Counted from the first letter of the stretch, positions 34,918 through 43,932 are shown. The stretch is DNA of 64,000 nt from Halovenus marina (GCF_051414115.1 NZ_JBLKNZ010000001.1:1550001-1614000), one strand, 5' to 3'. Notes: generated from the letters alone by a model not told the origin. Numbers and translations: made by a program.

Positions 34918-35192
34918 GCTCGGAGCGCGTCGAGGTAGGCCGCGGTTGCCTGCAGGAGATCACTCTTGCTCGCGTCGTCTGCACCCTGAATCAACACCCG
35001 CCCGCGAGGTTCGTACTCACGGGGATATGTCACATCGCGTTCGATGACGGCGTCGTAGCCTACCTGTTGTACCGCCTTAGCGATCTCCTCGACGTCGGGG
35101 TCCTCGACGGCGAGTTCTAGCGACACCCGTCGTCCCTCCGACCGCGAACAATTGGCGTCAATATAGGCGGGCCAGATGACGTTTTCGACCAT
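34914..35192 (-). CDS. srp19: Signal recognition particle subunit SRP19
   Basis: A 92-aa protein that binds the archaeal 7S SRP RNA and prepares it for SRP54. It begins VIWPAYIDANCSRSEGRRV, the SRP19 signature, and has the RNA-binding core around YPREYEPRGRVLIQ. The start at 35192 agrees with the family start; a long upstream extension in the same frame is not coding-like. It lies upstream of gar1 and probably shares its mRNA. Confidence 0.92.
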   Translation of the reverse strand: MVENVIWPAYIDANCSRSEGRRVSLELAVEDPDVEEIAKAVQQVGYDAVIERDVTYPREYEPRGRVLIQGADDASKSDLLQATAAYLDALRA

Positions 35193-35360
35193 ACTAGTAC
35201 CAGCAGACTCACACACAAATCTCTTTCCTGTTGCCGAATTTTCGCTGGTCCTCGGTCCGTTCGTCGAAACCTCGTCGTGACTGCATCTGTCACGGAGTGT
35301 TCGCTGGTGACCGACCCGGAGTGCAGGAGATACAAGTCCATCACCCCCCTTCGAACGGAT

Positions 35361-35714
35361 ATGAGTGATCGCTCGGATCCAGCGGGGACACCGACAGTGA
35401 GTTGTGCTCGCTGTGGGGAGACGTGGACGCTCGAATTCGAACTCGACGAGTTGCAGGTCGGCAACCGCGCGGTCGAACAGTTCGCACTCGACCACCGCCG
35501 CCACACCGGCCACTTTCCCGACGACGTCAGCCCCTACGTCGTCGACTGTCGGCACTGTCCGGACGAGGATGCGTTTCTCTCCGAGACGCCCGCACGGCGC
35601 TGGGCACGAACGCACGCGCGGCACACAGGACACGAGATTACACTATCAGAACCAGCGGGGACAAGCGAACGAATCAGCGACGAGACAGAAGAGGAAGATT
35701 CCAGCGAGAACTGA
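35361..35714 (+). CDS. Paired Cys/His zinc-finger-like protein, hypothetical
   Basis: A 117-aa protein with two repeats of a CxxC ... HxxxH arrangement: CARCGETW ... HRRHTGH and CRHCPDEDA ... HARHTGH. Both match a Cys2His2-type metal-binding unit. The tail is acidic. Binding of nucleic acid or protein is likely, but no process is known. The gap of 168 bp to SRP19 contains only a weak hairpin. Confidence 0.7.
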   Translation: MSDRSDPAGTPTVSCARCGETWTLEFELDELQVGNRAVEQFALDHRRHTGHFPDDVSPYVVDCRHCPDEDAFLSETPARRWARTHARHTGHEITLSEPAGTSERISDETEEEDSSEN

Positions 35715-35740
35715 TCGACCGGGAATCGACCCAGCGATTC

Positions 35741-36151
35741 TCAGAACGGCGCGTCGACGTTTCCGCTTCCGGCAGATCCGACATCGCTCGGTTCGACGTC
35801 GCTTGGATCCACACCGAGTTCCTCCGCGAGTTCGTCGCGTTCTTCGAGTTCAGCGAGAATGTCGCTGCCGCCGATGAACTCCCCGTCGACGAACGTCTGG
35901 GGGATGGTCTCCCACCCGCTGTGTGAATCGAGCGCGTCGCGGAAGGCGTCGAGGTTCTGGAGCGTATCGACGGTCACCACGTCGTCACGGTACTTCGAGA
36001 GCAGCGTGAGCGCACGGTCTGAGTAGCCACACTGGGGCATCTGGGCGTCGCCTTTCATGAAGAGAACGAGGTCCTCGTTCTCGATGCGCTCGTCGACGAG
36101 TTCCTGTACCTCTTCGGCGTCGAGTTCCGGCGCGTTCGGATCGAACGTCAT
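35741..36151 (-). CDS. Monothiol glutaredoxin
   Basis: A 136-aa glutaredoxin with the monothiol site CGYS in KGDAQMPQCGYSDRALTLL, TVDTLQNLDAFRDAL, and the binding loop WETIPQTFVDGEFIGGSDIL. Monothiol members carry Fe-S clusters or reduce mixed disulfides. I start at 36151 where the family begins. A short Gly/Ser-rich C-terminal tail is extra. It lies downstream of an HxlR regulator on the same strand. Confidence 0.88.
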   Translation of the reverse strand: MTFDPNAPELDAEEVQELVDERIENEDLVLFMKGDAQMPQCGYSDRALTLLSKYRDDVVTVDTLQNLDAFRDALDSHSGWETIPQTFVDGEFIGGSDILAELEERDELAEELGVDPSDVEPSDVGSAGSGNVDAPF

Positions 36152-36224
36152 GGTCTCTCGTTCGGGCGCGGGAGGGATATGGATTTCCCTACCGAACGCG
36201 TCCCCAGGCACTCGCTTCGGTTCG

Positions 36225-36578
36225 TTACTCCTCGCTCGGTTCGACCCACTCGCTGGCCCACGACTCGATAGTTTCCATGACTGGGAACAGCGCCCTCCCC
36301 TTCTCGGTGAGGCTGTAGTAAGTCGCTATCGGGCGGTCCTCGACCCGGCGAGTGACCATCCCATCGTCCTCCAGGTCGTCGAGCACTCGCGAAAGTGTGC
36401 GCGAACTCGCGCCGGTCGAGCGCTTGAGTTCGTTGAACCGCTTTTCGCCGTCCTGCAGGTCGTTCACGACGATCAGTCGCCACTGGGACCCGATTTCCTC
36501 GATGGCTTCGACCACCGGACACGCCGCCTCGTTTTTCTCCTCGACGCTCTCCTCTGCGTGTGTACTCATTTGCGACAT
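36225..36578 (-). CDS. HxlR-family transcriptional regulator
   Basis: A 117-aa winged-helix protein. It has ACPVVEAIEEIGSQWRLIVV with the Cys and Trp positions of HxlR proteins, the recognition helix TGASSRTLSRVLDDLEDDGM, and the wing RPIATYYSLTEKGRAL. HxlR members often react to electrophiles such as aldehydes through the Cys. The VOC-type gene 97 bp upstream on the same strand may be part of its regulon. An ATG three codons downstream is an alternative start. Confidence 0.85.
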   Translation of the reverse strand: MSQMSTHAEESVEEKNEAACPVVEAIEEIGSQWRLIVVNDLQDGEKRFNELKRSTGASSRTLSRVLDDLEDDGMVTRRVEDRPIATYYSLTEKGRALFPVMETIESWASEWVEPSEE

Positions 36579-36674
36579 CGACAGTATCTGACTTTCTTTT
36601 GTTTCTAAAGGGATATATGGATTCCGAAACGAACCAGGTGGCGAGGTGTTACTTTGAGTGGCGTCGGCGGTTGG

Positions 36675-37295
36675 TCAGTCGAGTCCGCCGACGCCGCTTT
36701 CGGCGTCCGGCAGGTCGTGGGGTTTGACTTCGATGCCGAGTTCTTCGAGCGCGGCCTCCATGTGTTCGGTCTTCGCGTACTCCGCCCCGTCCTCCTCGCG
36801 GATGCGCTGGGCGGTGGCGAGCACCTCGCCCTTGCGTTCGTCGGGGAAGTCGAACTTGTCGACGGTGAGTTCGATGATGAGGCCGTCCATGTCGCGGGTG
36901 TACAGCGAGAGGAAGATGCCGCGGTCGAAGACGTTGTAGGAGTACCCCTCCTCGTCCAGGGACTCGGCGACCGACTCGAAGCGCTCGGGCGCGACGGTGA
37001 AACACAGATGGTGGACGCCGCCGACGCCCGTCCGCTGCGGGGAACGGGTGGCGTCGCGGTCCTCACTGACGAAGAAGGTCAGGATGGTCCCGTCGCCGGT
37101 GTCGAAAAACAGGTGCGTCTGACTGGGGTCGTCGAGATTCGGCTGGCGCAAGACCAGCGGCATGCCGAGCACGTCCCGGTAGTACTCGATGGTGTCTTCG
37201 GGGTTCGACCCCCAGATGGTGATGTGGTCGGTTCCTGTCGTGTGGATCGGACTGTCCGGTTGCGCTGCACTCACCGGAATTGATTCATCAGCCAT
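36675..37295 (-). CDS. VOC-family (glyoxalase/ring-cleavage dioxygenase-like) protein
   Basis: A 206-aa protein of the vicinal-oxygen-chelate fold. The first half has TGTDHITIWGSNPEDTIEYY and the second GVGGVHHLCFTVAPERFESV, giving the metal His in DHITI and HHLCF and a Glu in LIIELTVDKF. This is the layout of glyoxalase or extradiol dioxygenases. With an HxlR regulator beside it, a role in aldehyde or aromatic detoxification is plausible. The start at 37295 opens the conserved part; the longer frame reaches into the next gene. Confidence 0.75.
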   Translation of the reverse strand: MADESIPVSAAQPDSPIHTTGTDHITIWGSNPEDTIEYYRDVLGMPLVLRQPNLDDPSQTHLFFDTGDGTILTFFVSEDRDATRSPQRTGVGGVHHLCFTVAPERFESVAESLDEEGYSYNVFDRGIFLSLYTRDMDGLIIELTVDKFDFPDERKGEVLATAQRIREEDGAEYAKTEHMEAALEELGIEVKPHDLPDAESGVGGLD

Positions 37296-37353
37296 AGCTA
37301 CTGTTGGGGCTGTCTCGCAAAGTACCTGTTGCGGCCGTCTCCACGGCGAACCA

Positions 37354-38460
37354 TCACGATGTGTGTGACGGTGACTTGACCCCGTCAGCCTCCCTGCTGT
37401 CGTCGCGATTCCGTTCGACTTCTTCGACAGGCACGTGCGAAACTTCGTATCCATCGTCCGTGCTCGTGACGGACGACGCGGTGTAAAGCTGGATCTGCCG
37501 TTCCTGCTTGGTCGTGACTGGGAACTCGTAGCGTTCTGCCTCGTATTTGAACGTCTCGCCGTCAGCGCGTCGCGTTTCGACAAACTCCCGGTGGCGGTCC
37601 AGTCGCTGCTCGATGACCGCTCGGGAGTGGTCCGGGACGCGCTCGATGCGCTCGTCGAACACGTCGACGAACTCCTCGTCCAGTTCGTATCCAATCGAGT
37701 TTCGTCCGGCGACCATCGCCGCGAGCGCGGTCGTTCCAGTCCCCCAGAAGGGGTCGAGAACGGTGTCCCCGTAGACCGAGTACATGTTGATCAGTCGATA
37801 CGGTATCTCGAAGGGATAGGCCGCGGAGCGCTCCCGAAGTTTGTCACTTTCGAGCGACTGGAGTTCGCCGTTGATGTCGGTCCACACGTCAGAGAACCAC
37901 CGATTTCGCTCCTCCCAGAAGTACGCCGAACGATATCGTCGGTTCGAGTGCGGTTCAAAGTGGCGCTGGTCGGTCCCGTTCCGGAAGACGAGGATATACT
38001 CGTGTTCGAGGGTCACGTACGCGTTCGGGGGGAGCATCCCCGATCCCATGAACTTCGCACCCGAGTTGACGGGCTTTCGCCACAGAATCTCCGGAAGCGG
38101 TTCGAAGCCCAGCTCCTCGAACGCCGAGACGACCCGCGAGTGGTTCTGAAAGACTCGAAAGCTCCCACCAATTTTTCGGGTTGCGTCTCCGACGTTGACG
38201 CAAGCGATGCCGCCATCAACGAGGACGCGGCGTAGTTCCGTCCAGACGGTTTCGAGTTGCTCGTGCATACGGTCGAAGGCCGCTTGCCCGTCCCCTGCGT
38301 CCAGATGGTCCGCAATTTCCGGGTCGAGATCAGCAAACAGGTCGTCCCACATCTCGATCATCGGATACGGCGGGGACGTGACGACCAACTCCACAGAATC
38401 GTCTTCGACCTGCGACAGCGATCGGGCGTCCCCCGTGACGATGCGGTGACTCGTCTCCAT
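37354..38460 (-). CDS. Probable CTAG-type N4-cytosine DNA methyltransferase (Zim-like)
   Basis: A 368-aa solitary DNA methyltransferase. Motif IV is TSPPY (near residues 29-33), the form found in N4-cytosine and related beta-class enzymes, and it comes before motif I, LDPFWGTGTTALAAMVAGRN (near 238), so the order is permuted as in the beta class. No restriction gene lies next to it. Haloarchaea commonly carry an orphan beta-class enzyme that modifies CTAG (zim), and length and motifs suit it. The target is inferred, not read. The region after residue 270 is a family-specific tail. Confidence 0.75.
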   Translation of the reverse strand: METSHRIVTGDARSLSQVEDDSVELVVTSPPYPMIEMWDDLFADLDPEIADHLDAGDGQAAFDRMHEQLETVWTELRRVLVDGGIACVNVGDATRKIGGSFRVFQNHSRVVSAFEELGFEPLPEILWRKPVNSGAKFMGSGMLPPNAYVTLEHEYILVFRNGTDQRHFEPHSNRRYRSAYFWEERNRWFSDVWTDINGELQSLESDKLRERSAAYPFEIPYRLINMYSVYGDTVLDPFWGTGTTALAAMVAGRNSIGYELDEEFVDVFDERIERVPDHSRAVIEQRLDRHREFVETRRADGETFKYEAERYEFPVTTKQERQIQLYTASSVTSTDDGYEVSHVPVEEVERNRDDSREADGVKSPSHTS

Positions 38461-38589
38461 TCACTCCCAGTATCAAGCGGCGCGCCTTAGGTGTTCTCAC
38501 GCGCCGTTCCGTCCTGCTCGTCGCGGCAACTCCCAGTCAGTCGCACACAGTTTGTCAGGGTTTAACACGAACGGGGCCGACAAGTGAGT

Positions 38590-39726
38590 ATGGCACAGAC
38601 ACCAGTCATCGTCGAGGCCGTCCGGACGCCACAGGGCAAGGAAGACGGCGTCTTCGCCGACGTTCGGGCCGAAGACCTCTCGATACCGCTCATCAACGAA
38701 CTGCTCGACAGAACCGGTCTGTCGGGAGAAGACGTCGACGACCTGCTGTGGGGGTGTGCCCAGCAGCGCGACGAGCAGGGCAACAACGTCGCGCGAGTCA
38801 TCGCACTCCTCTCGGACCTCGGGGAGTCGGTTCCGGCGAGTACTATCAATCGGTGGTGTGCGTCCTCTGCAGAGTCGATCATGCGCGGCGCAGACGCCAT
38901 TACAGCCGGACAGCGCGACTGCCTGGTCGTCGGCGGCATGGAGTCGATGAGTCGCGTCGAGATGGGCGCGAACACCCACAACGTGCATCCGGGGTTGAAC
39001 GACCACTACAACGTCGGCCGCCTCCAGATGGGGATGACCGCCGAGAAAGTGGCAGAGGAGTACGGCATCACGCGCGAGCAGCAAGACGAGTACGCACTCC
39101 GAAGCCAGAAGCGCGCGGCCGACGCGACCGAATCTGGCCGATTCGCCGAGGAGATCGTCCCCATCGAAACCGACGACGGACGTATCGAGCGCGACGAAGG
39201 GATCAGAGCGGATACGAGTCTCGAAGCGCTCGCTGGCCTCCCGACGGTATTCCAGTCCGACGGGACTGTGACGCCGGGCAACGCCTCACAGATTTCGGAC
39301 GGGGCCGCAGGTTTGCTGATGACCAGCCGCGAGTTCGCCGAGGAGCGCGGCCTCTCAGTGCTGGCCGAAGTCGGGCACCACAACGTTGCTGGCGTCGATC
39401 CCACGGTGATGGGGATCGGCCCCGTGCCAGCGGTCAGGGGCCTCGCAGAGCGCACTGGCCGAGATATCGACGACTACGACCTAGTAGAACTGAACGAGGC
39501 TTTCGCCAGCCAGTGTCTGTACTGCCAGCAGGAACTCGGCTTCGACGACGACATCTACAACGTCAACGGCGGCGCGATTGCGCTCGGACATCCCCTCGGC
39601 GCGACCGGGGCGCGGCTTCCGGTCACACTGATTCACGAGATGCACCGCAGCGACGCGGACCTCGGACTGGCGACTGAGTGTGTCGGCTTCGGACAGGGCG
39701 CAGCGATCGAGTTCCACCTCGTCTGA
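38590..39726 (+). CDS. Acetyl-CoA C-acyltransferase (thiolase)
   Basis: A 378-aa thiolase. The nucleophile Cys is in INRWCASSAESI (near residue 88), the general base is GALxGHPxG-like in GGAIALGHPLGATGARL (near 340), and the second Cys region is TECVGFGQGAAIEF. Members act in beta-oxidation or polyketide-type steps; the chain length is unknown. An ATG at 38590 is preferred to the GTG two codons earlier. No partner OB-fold (DUF35) gene is next to it. Confidence 0.88.
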   Translation: MAQTPVIVEAVRTPQGKEDGVFADVRAEDLSIPLINELLDRTGLSGEDVDDLLWGCAQQRDEQGNNVARVIALLSDLGESVPASTINRWCASSAESIMRGADAITAGQRDCLVVGGMESMSRVEMGANTHNVHPGLNDHYNVGRLQMGMTAEKVAEEYGITREQQDEYALRSQKRAADATESGRFAEEIVPIETDDGRIERDEGIRADTSLEALAGLPTVFQSDGTVTPGNASQISDGAAGLLMTSREFAEERGLSVLAEVGHHNVAGVDPTVMGIGPVPAVRGLAERTGRDIDDYDLVELNEAFASQCLYCQQELGFDDDIYNVNGGAIALGHPLGATGARLPVTLIHEMHRSDADLGLATECVGFGQGAAIEFHLV

Positions 39727-39768
39727 TCCGTCAGTCGAATCGTGGACGACACCGACGGCAGGTCAGCG

Positions 39769-40011
39769 TCACTCTGTCCATCTAACCTCGTATTCGAGTT
39801 CGTACCGCTGTTCGCCCGTCTCCGAATCGGTTAGGCGTTCGAGTTCGACCTCGAATCGGGGACGTTCGGGCACTGTCACGTCCTGCATCTCGGATTCGCT
39901 CTCCAGGTTGACTGAACCAGACTCGATTTCGTCAGCTGCGACACGCAGTGTTTCGGCGATCTGTTCTCTCGACTGCTCTGCCGTGGTTTTGAACAGTTGT
40001 TCCTCAGGCAT
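39769..40011 (-). CDS. Amphi-Trp domain protein
   Basis: An 80-aa protein of the small amphi-Trp type: an N-terminal helix-rich part (EQLFKTTAEQSREQIAETLR), then strands ending in LEYEVRWTE. The C-terminal RW fits the name-giving Trp. Found widely in haloarchaea, without known activity. Confidence 0.7.
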   Translation of the reverse strand: MPEEQLFKTTAEQSREQIAETLRVAADEIESGSVNLESESEMQDVTVPERPRFEVELERLTDSETGEQRYELEYEVRWTE

Positions 40012-40081
40012 TAGCGGTTCCCAGTTTCGTTTCTGCTGTGGTTGTTCGACGATGCGGGCCCGAACCGGAACTGATTGCGGG

Positions 40082-40501
40082 TCAGTATTCCGGTCGCTGG
40101 GCCTGAATGACCGCCGCGAGTTGCTGTTGTTCGTCGGCGAGCAGTTCCGTCAGGTCGTCTGCGGTGATGATCCCTCGGAGGTCATCTCCTTCACAGACTG
40201 GCAGTCGCCGGACGCCGTGTTCGGCCATCAGATTGGCCGCCTCGTAGAAGCCAGTCTCGCTCCCTGCGGTGCACAGGTCGCTCGTCATGACGTCCTCGGC
40301 GGTGTGTTCGGCCGGGTCCGCGTCTGCGCCGAGCACGCGAACCGCCAGATCACGGTCTGTCACGATACCAGCGATCTCACCGCCGTTCGTTATCACGACA
40401 CTTCCGACGCGTTCTTCGTCCATGGTTCTGGCGAGTTCGGCCACACCTGTGTCTGGTTCGGCCGTGACAACCTCGCTTCGGGATAGGTCTTCGATTGGCA
40501 T
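40082..40501 (-). CDS. Two-CBS-domain protein
   Basis: A 139-aa protein made of a CBS pair: first repeat with VTAEPDTGVAELARTM and GIVTDRDLAVRVL, second with AANLMAEHGVRRLPVCEGD and GIITADDLTEL. CBS pairs bind adenosine nucleotides and report energy state. The target is unknown. It sits alone with an AT-rich upstream region (40502-40633, no gene). Confidence 0.85.
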   Translation of the reverse strand: MPIEDLSRSEVVTAEPDTGVAELARTMDEERVGSVVITNGGEIAGIVTDRDLAVRVLGADADPAEHTAEDVMTSDLCTAGSETGFYEAANLMAEHGVRRLPVCEGDDLRGIITADDLTELLADEQQQLAAVIQAQRPEY

Positions 40502-40633
40502 TTGATTTCACCCAATTTGAAATTCACACACAGAACTATAATGGATTATCATCATTCTCACTATCTTAGAATTTCATCCGGGTGCATCTGTCGGCGGATA
40601 GCTACAGCTGCGAGCGATCGTCCCACGACGCGC

Positions 40634-41653
40634 TCAGCCGCTCGCCCCTGGTAGCAGGTTCACGACCGCGAGCGTCTCGAGAGCAAGCCAGAGGACAAAC
40701 AGGGTGTACACGCCGAGGAGGACATACGCCTCCCACGGTTCGAGCACCAGATCGGTTCGGAGGAGGACGAACAGGACGACAGTCGCCACCCCGAGCACGC
40801 CCATCATCGGCGCAGCAAGCCCGAAGTCGACGGTGGCTGTGCCCGTGATGAGGACGCCGACCGGGATGACGACCAGCAGGTCGAAGATGTTCGATCCGAT
40901 CACGTTCGAGATGCTGACCACCGGGCGGTCACGCTCTGCGGCCTGTACGCTCACGAGCAGGTCCGGGACGCTCGTCGCCGCCGCGACGACGGTGACACCC
41001 CACAGGAAGTCGGGTGTTCCGGCCGCCTCACCGAGTATCTGCACCGCGTGGACGAGTCGTTCGACGGCGACGAGAATGAGCGCAAGCCCCGCAAGCAGGA
41101 GGACCCACTCCTTCCAGACAGTGATGTCGAGTTTCTCTGGTTCGTTCGTGTAGTCCGTGGTATCTTGCCACTGCAAGAATAGATAGAGACCGTAGACGAG
41201 AAGCGGAAATGAGACGAGAAGGCGGTCCATCTCACCGACAGAACCGCCCGAACCTGGATTGTACACGACGGCGAGTGCGAACGTGAGAAAGAGCACCACG
41301 ACTGAGAGGATGTAAAACAGCGTCTCCTTGTGAACGAGCGTCCGCGTCGAAGCGATGTGCCCGCCGGAGATGATGACCGCGAGTCCGGGGATGACGAGAA
41401 TGTTGAACACAGCAGATCCGACGACGGTCCCGACACCGAGGCCGAACGTGCCCAGAAGCGCAGCGATGACGACTGTCGCGAGTTCCGGAAAGCTCGACCC
41501 CGCGGCGGCGATGATCCCACCTTGAACGACTGGCGGGAGGTTGTAGTGTGTCCCGAGGCGCGCACTTCCGCGTTCGAGCAGGTCGCTCCCGACCCACAGC
41601 ACCGCTGTCGAGACAAAGACGGTGAGTACTGCAAACGCGAGCGACCAATCCAT
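40634..41653 (-). CDS. Calcium/sodium antiporter (CaCA family)
   Basis: A 339-aa antiporter with ten or so membrane helices in two inverted repeats. The alpha repeats are visible as IIAAAGSSFPELATVVI (near residue 47) and VVAAATSVPDLLVSVQAA (near 228), each with the Gly/Ser/Glu or Asp ion site. It exchanges Ca2+ against Na+ across the cytoplasmic membrane. The start at 41653 is chosen as the first helix follows directly; the open frame before it is not coding-like. Confidence 0.87.
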   Translation of the reverse strand: MDWSLAFAVLTVFVSTAVLWVGSDLLERGSARLGTHYNLPPVVQGGIIAAAGSSFPELATVVIAALLGTFGLGVGTVVGSAVFNILVIPGLAVIISGGHIASTRTLVHKETLFYILSVVVLFLTFALAVVYNPGSGGSVGEMDRLLVSFPLLVYGLYLFLQWQDTTDYTNEPEKLDITVWKEWVLLLAGLALILVAVERLVHAVQILGEAAGTPDFLWGVTVVAAATSVPDLLVSVQAAERDRPVVSISNVIGSNIFDLLVVIPVGVLITGTATVDFGLAAPMMGVLGVATVVLFVLLRTDLVLEPWEAYVLLGVYTLFVLWLALETLAVVNLLPGASG

Positions 41654-41800
41654 TATCGGAACCCTCGCTTTCGGGGGGTAAAATTGTGTGGTTATCGGAT
41701 TCACCGCCCGAACCTCCGGGATCGTATTGCCGGACGAGACACGCCACTCGTGCGCCGAAAACTGCAACGCACTTAACGGTGGCCCGGAAAGGGTGTGGTA

Positions 41801-42829
41801 ATGACCAGCGTCAAGAACTTCCGCATCGACGAGGCGGCCACGGCGGAGACGCTCGGGCGTGGTGCCTTCGTCTTCACGGACGCCTACTCCGTGTTCGACT
41901 GGGGACAGATGCCCGACCCGATTCCGGACAAGGGTGCCTCGCTGTGTGCCATGGGCGCATTCAACTTCGAGTTGCTCGAAGACCACGGTGTGCCGACGCA
42001 CTATCGAGGCATCCAGACGGCGGATGGCGTCCAGTCACTCACCGACGCACTCGATGCCGGACACACGCCGACGGAGATGGCAATTGACCTGACACAGGTG
42101 CCCGACCTTCCGGTCGAGGGCGGCGAGTACGACTACGACGCCTACCACGAGGCGGCGGCTGAGAACTACCTCGTCCCACTCGAAATCGTCTTCCGAAACC
42201 GGGTCGGCGTCGGGTCCTCGCTCCGGCGGCGCACCGACCCCGCCGACCACGGCCTCGACTTCGACGTCTGGCCCGAGGAGGCGGTCGAACTCTCCGAACC
42301 CATCGTAGAGTTTTCGACCAAGTACGAGAAACAGGACCGGTATCTCTCCCGGTCCGAGGCCGACGCTATCGCAGGAGTCGCAGATCTCGACGACCTCGAA
42401 GCGGTCGCCCGCGAAGTGAACCGACTCGTGACCGAACGCGCCGCCGAGGCGGGGCTGACCCACCAGGACGGGAAAATCGAGTGTCTCTACTATCAGGGCG
42501 AGATTCGCGTCGCTGACGTGGTCGGCACGTTCGACGAGAACCGTTTTTCCTACGGGGGGACACAGCTCTCGAAGGAAGTGATCAGGCAGTACCACAAGCG
42601 CACGCAACCGGAGTGGGTCGAGGCCGTCAGTGAGGCAAAGAAGCGAGCGAACGAAACGGGCCAGGCCGACTGGAAGTCACTGTGTGACCGCGAGCCAGCA
42701 CCCCTCGACGAGTCAGTTATTCGGGTGGCACGGGATCTGTACTGCTCTGGCGCGAACGCCTACATCGGTCGAGACGTGTTCGACGCGCCAGACCTAGATG
42801 CTGCGGTCGAGGCAGTCAGAGACCTGTAA
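41801..42829 (+). CDS. purC: SAICAR synthase (phosphoribosylaminoimidazole-succinocarboxamide synthase)
   Basis: A 342-aa PurC, which joins CAIR and aspartate with ATP in purine synthesis. Segments include AFVFTDAYSVFDWGQMPDPI (near residue 25) and VPLEIVFRNRVGVGSSLRRR (near 125), the usual substrate-binding strand, with a helical insert and a C-terminal cap as in archaeal forms. The next purine genes follow within 2 kb. It ends at a palindromic repeat that separates it from convergent purU. Confidence 0.92.
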   Translation: MTSVKNFRIDEAATAETLGRGAFVFTDAYSVFDWGQMPDPIPDKGASLCAMGAFNFELLEDHGVPTHYRGIQTADGVQSLTDALDAGHTPTEMAIDLTQVPDLPVEGGEYDYDAYHEAAAENYLVPLEIVFRNRVGVGSSLRRRTDPADHGLDFDVWPEEAVELSEPIVEFSTKYEKQDRYLSRSEADAIAGVADLDDLEAVAREVNRLVTERAAEAGLTHQDGKIECLYYQGEIRVADVVGTFDENRFSYGGTQLSKEVIRQYHKRTQPEWVEAVSEAKKRANETGQADWKSLCDREPAPLDESVIRVARDLYCSGANAYIGRDVFDAPDLDAAVEAVRDL

Positions 42830-42853
42830 CCGCGACAGCGAACGCAGAAGAAC

Positions 42854-42967
42854 CGCTCATACTGCTGGCTGTCCGTTCGATCGCTCATACTGCTGGCTGT
42901 CCGTTCGTACAGATATTCGCCACCCCAGGGTGGCCGAATTCCTTCAAAATAGTACAGCCAGCAGTAT
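42854..42967. repeat. Palindromic repeat with duplicated arm between purC and purU
   Basis: A 26-bp unit starting CGCTCATACTGCTGGCTGTC occurs twice in tandem (42854-42879, 42882-42907; period 28). The right end carries the reverse complement, ACAGCCAGCAGTAT (42954-42967). Inside are arms ATTCGCCACCC (42915-42925) and GGGTGGCCGAAT (42928-42939). The whole could fold into a long hairpin and lies in a convergent gap, so it may end both transcripts. It resembles a short transposon-derived or REP-like element. Its last base is part of the purU stop codon. Confidence 0.6.
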
Positions 42968-43932
42968 CAGTCGTCTGCTTCCTGTGACTCTGCAACGTAC
43001 TCGCCCAGACCATCGATCGGTCGATCCGGGTTGAGTTCATCGAGTTCCGACGGTGCGCCGAGTTGCGCGTCGCTCTCCTCGGGGTTGCGGAGTTGCGTGC
43101 GACCACGGTGGACCGTAACCTCGTCGTTCAGATGCAGGTCGATCGCTTCCAGCAGTGCTTCGGCTTCGAGTGGCTGCCCGATGCGCCGGAGGTCCTCGAC
43201 TTCGGAATCGGGCGGGACGTTGAAGGCTCGCTGGGTGATGATCGGCCCCTGGTCGAGGTCGGTGGTTACGTAGTGTGCGGTCACGCCCGCGATGCGAACG
43301 CCCTCTTCGAGGGCCTGCAGATACGCCTCCGCGCCGGGGAAGGATGGCAACAGCGAGGGGTGGACGTTGATGATGCGACTCTCGTAGCGAAAGACCACAT
43401 CGGGGCTGAGAATCCGCATGTACCGCGCCAGCACGATCAGGTCAGTGTCGTAGTCGTCGAGAATGTCGAGGAGTTCGCCCTCGTCGGGTGTGCCCTTCTC
43501 GTCGCCGATGTCGTGGAACGGCACCTCGTACTTCTCCGCCAGCGGTTCGAGGTCCGAGTGGTTGCCGATGACGACGCTCACGTCCGCGCCGAGGTTGCCG
43601 CTGGCCCACTTCTCGAAGATCGCTTCGAGACAGTGTGACTCCTTGGTGACCAGTACTGCGATTTGCTGGGTGTCGCGCTCGGACGGGAATCTGACCTGCA
43701 CGTCGACGCCGAGTTCATCGCCGAGTTCGGCCAGGTCCTCGCGGAGTTTCGCCTTCGTACAGACCATCTCGTCGGTGTCGACCCGCATCGTCATCCGGAA
43801 GACGCCCTCGCGAACGGCCTGGTCCAGGTCCTCGATGTTGATCCCGCGCTCGAACAGGAGCGACGTGACGTTTGCGATCAGACCGGTTTCGTCTTCGCCG
43901 ACGACAATTATCTCGGTGAACTCACGAGCCAT
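42967..43932 (-). CDS. purU: Formyltetrahydrofolate deformylase-type protein PurU
   Basis: A 321-aa protein. Residues 1-80 form an ACT-type regulatory domain (EIIVVGEDETGLIANVTSLL) and 85-260 a formyltransferase fold with VVIGNHSDLEPLAEKY, INVHPSLLPSFPGAEAY and VTTDLDQGPIITQ, which hold the catalytic Asn/His/Asp set. Residues after about 260 are an extra acidic tail. PurU releases formate from 10-formyl-THF. In archaea lacking PurN it may instead serve GAR formylation. The surrounding purine genes make either role plausible. Confidence 0.85.
   Translation of the reverse strand: MAREFTEIIVVGEDETGLIANVTSLLFERGINIEDLDQAVREGVFRMTMRVDTDEMVCTKAKLREDLAELGDELGVDVQVRFPSERDTQQIAVLVTKESHCLEAIFEKWASGNLGADVSVVIGNHSDLEPLAEKYEVPFHDIGDEKGTPDEGELLDILDDYDTDLIVLARYMRILSPDVVFRYESRIINVHPSLLPSFPGAEAYLQALEEGVRIAGVTAHYVTTDLDQGPIITQRAFNVPPDSEVEDLRRIGQPLEAEALLEAIDLHLNDEVTVHRGRTQLRNPEESDAQLGAPSELDELNPDRPIDGLGEYVAESQEADD

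Noticed and set aside
35280..35335. Hairpin followed by ACA upstream of the zinc-finger gene, possible H/ACA sRNA beside gar1
   Set aside because: The stem is short and imperfect and no kink-turn or guide pocket could be set; I cannot support an RNA gene.
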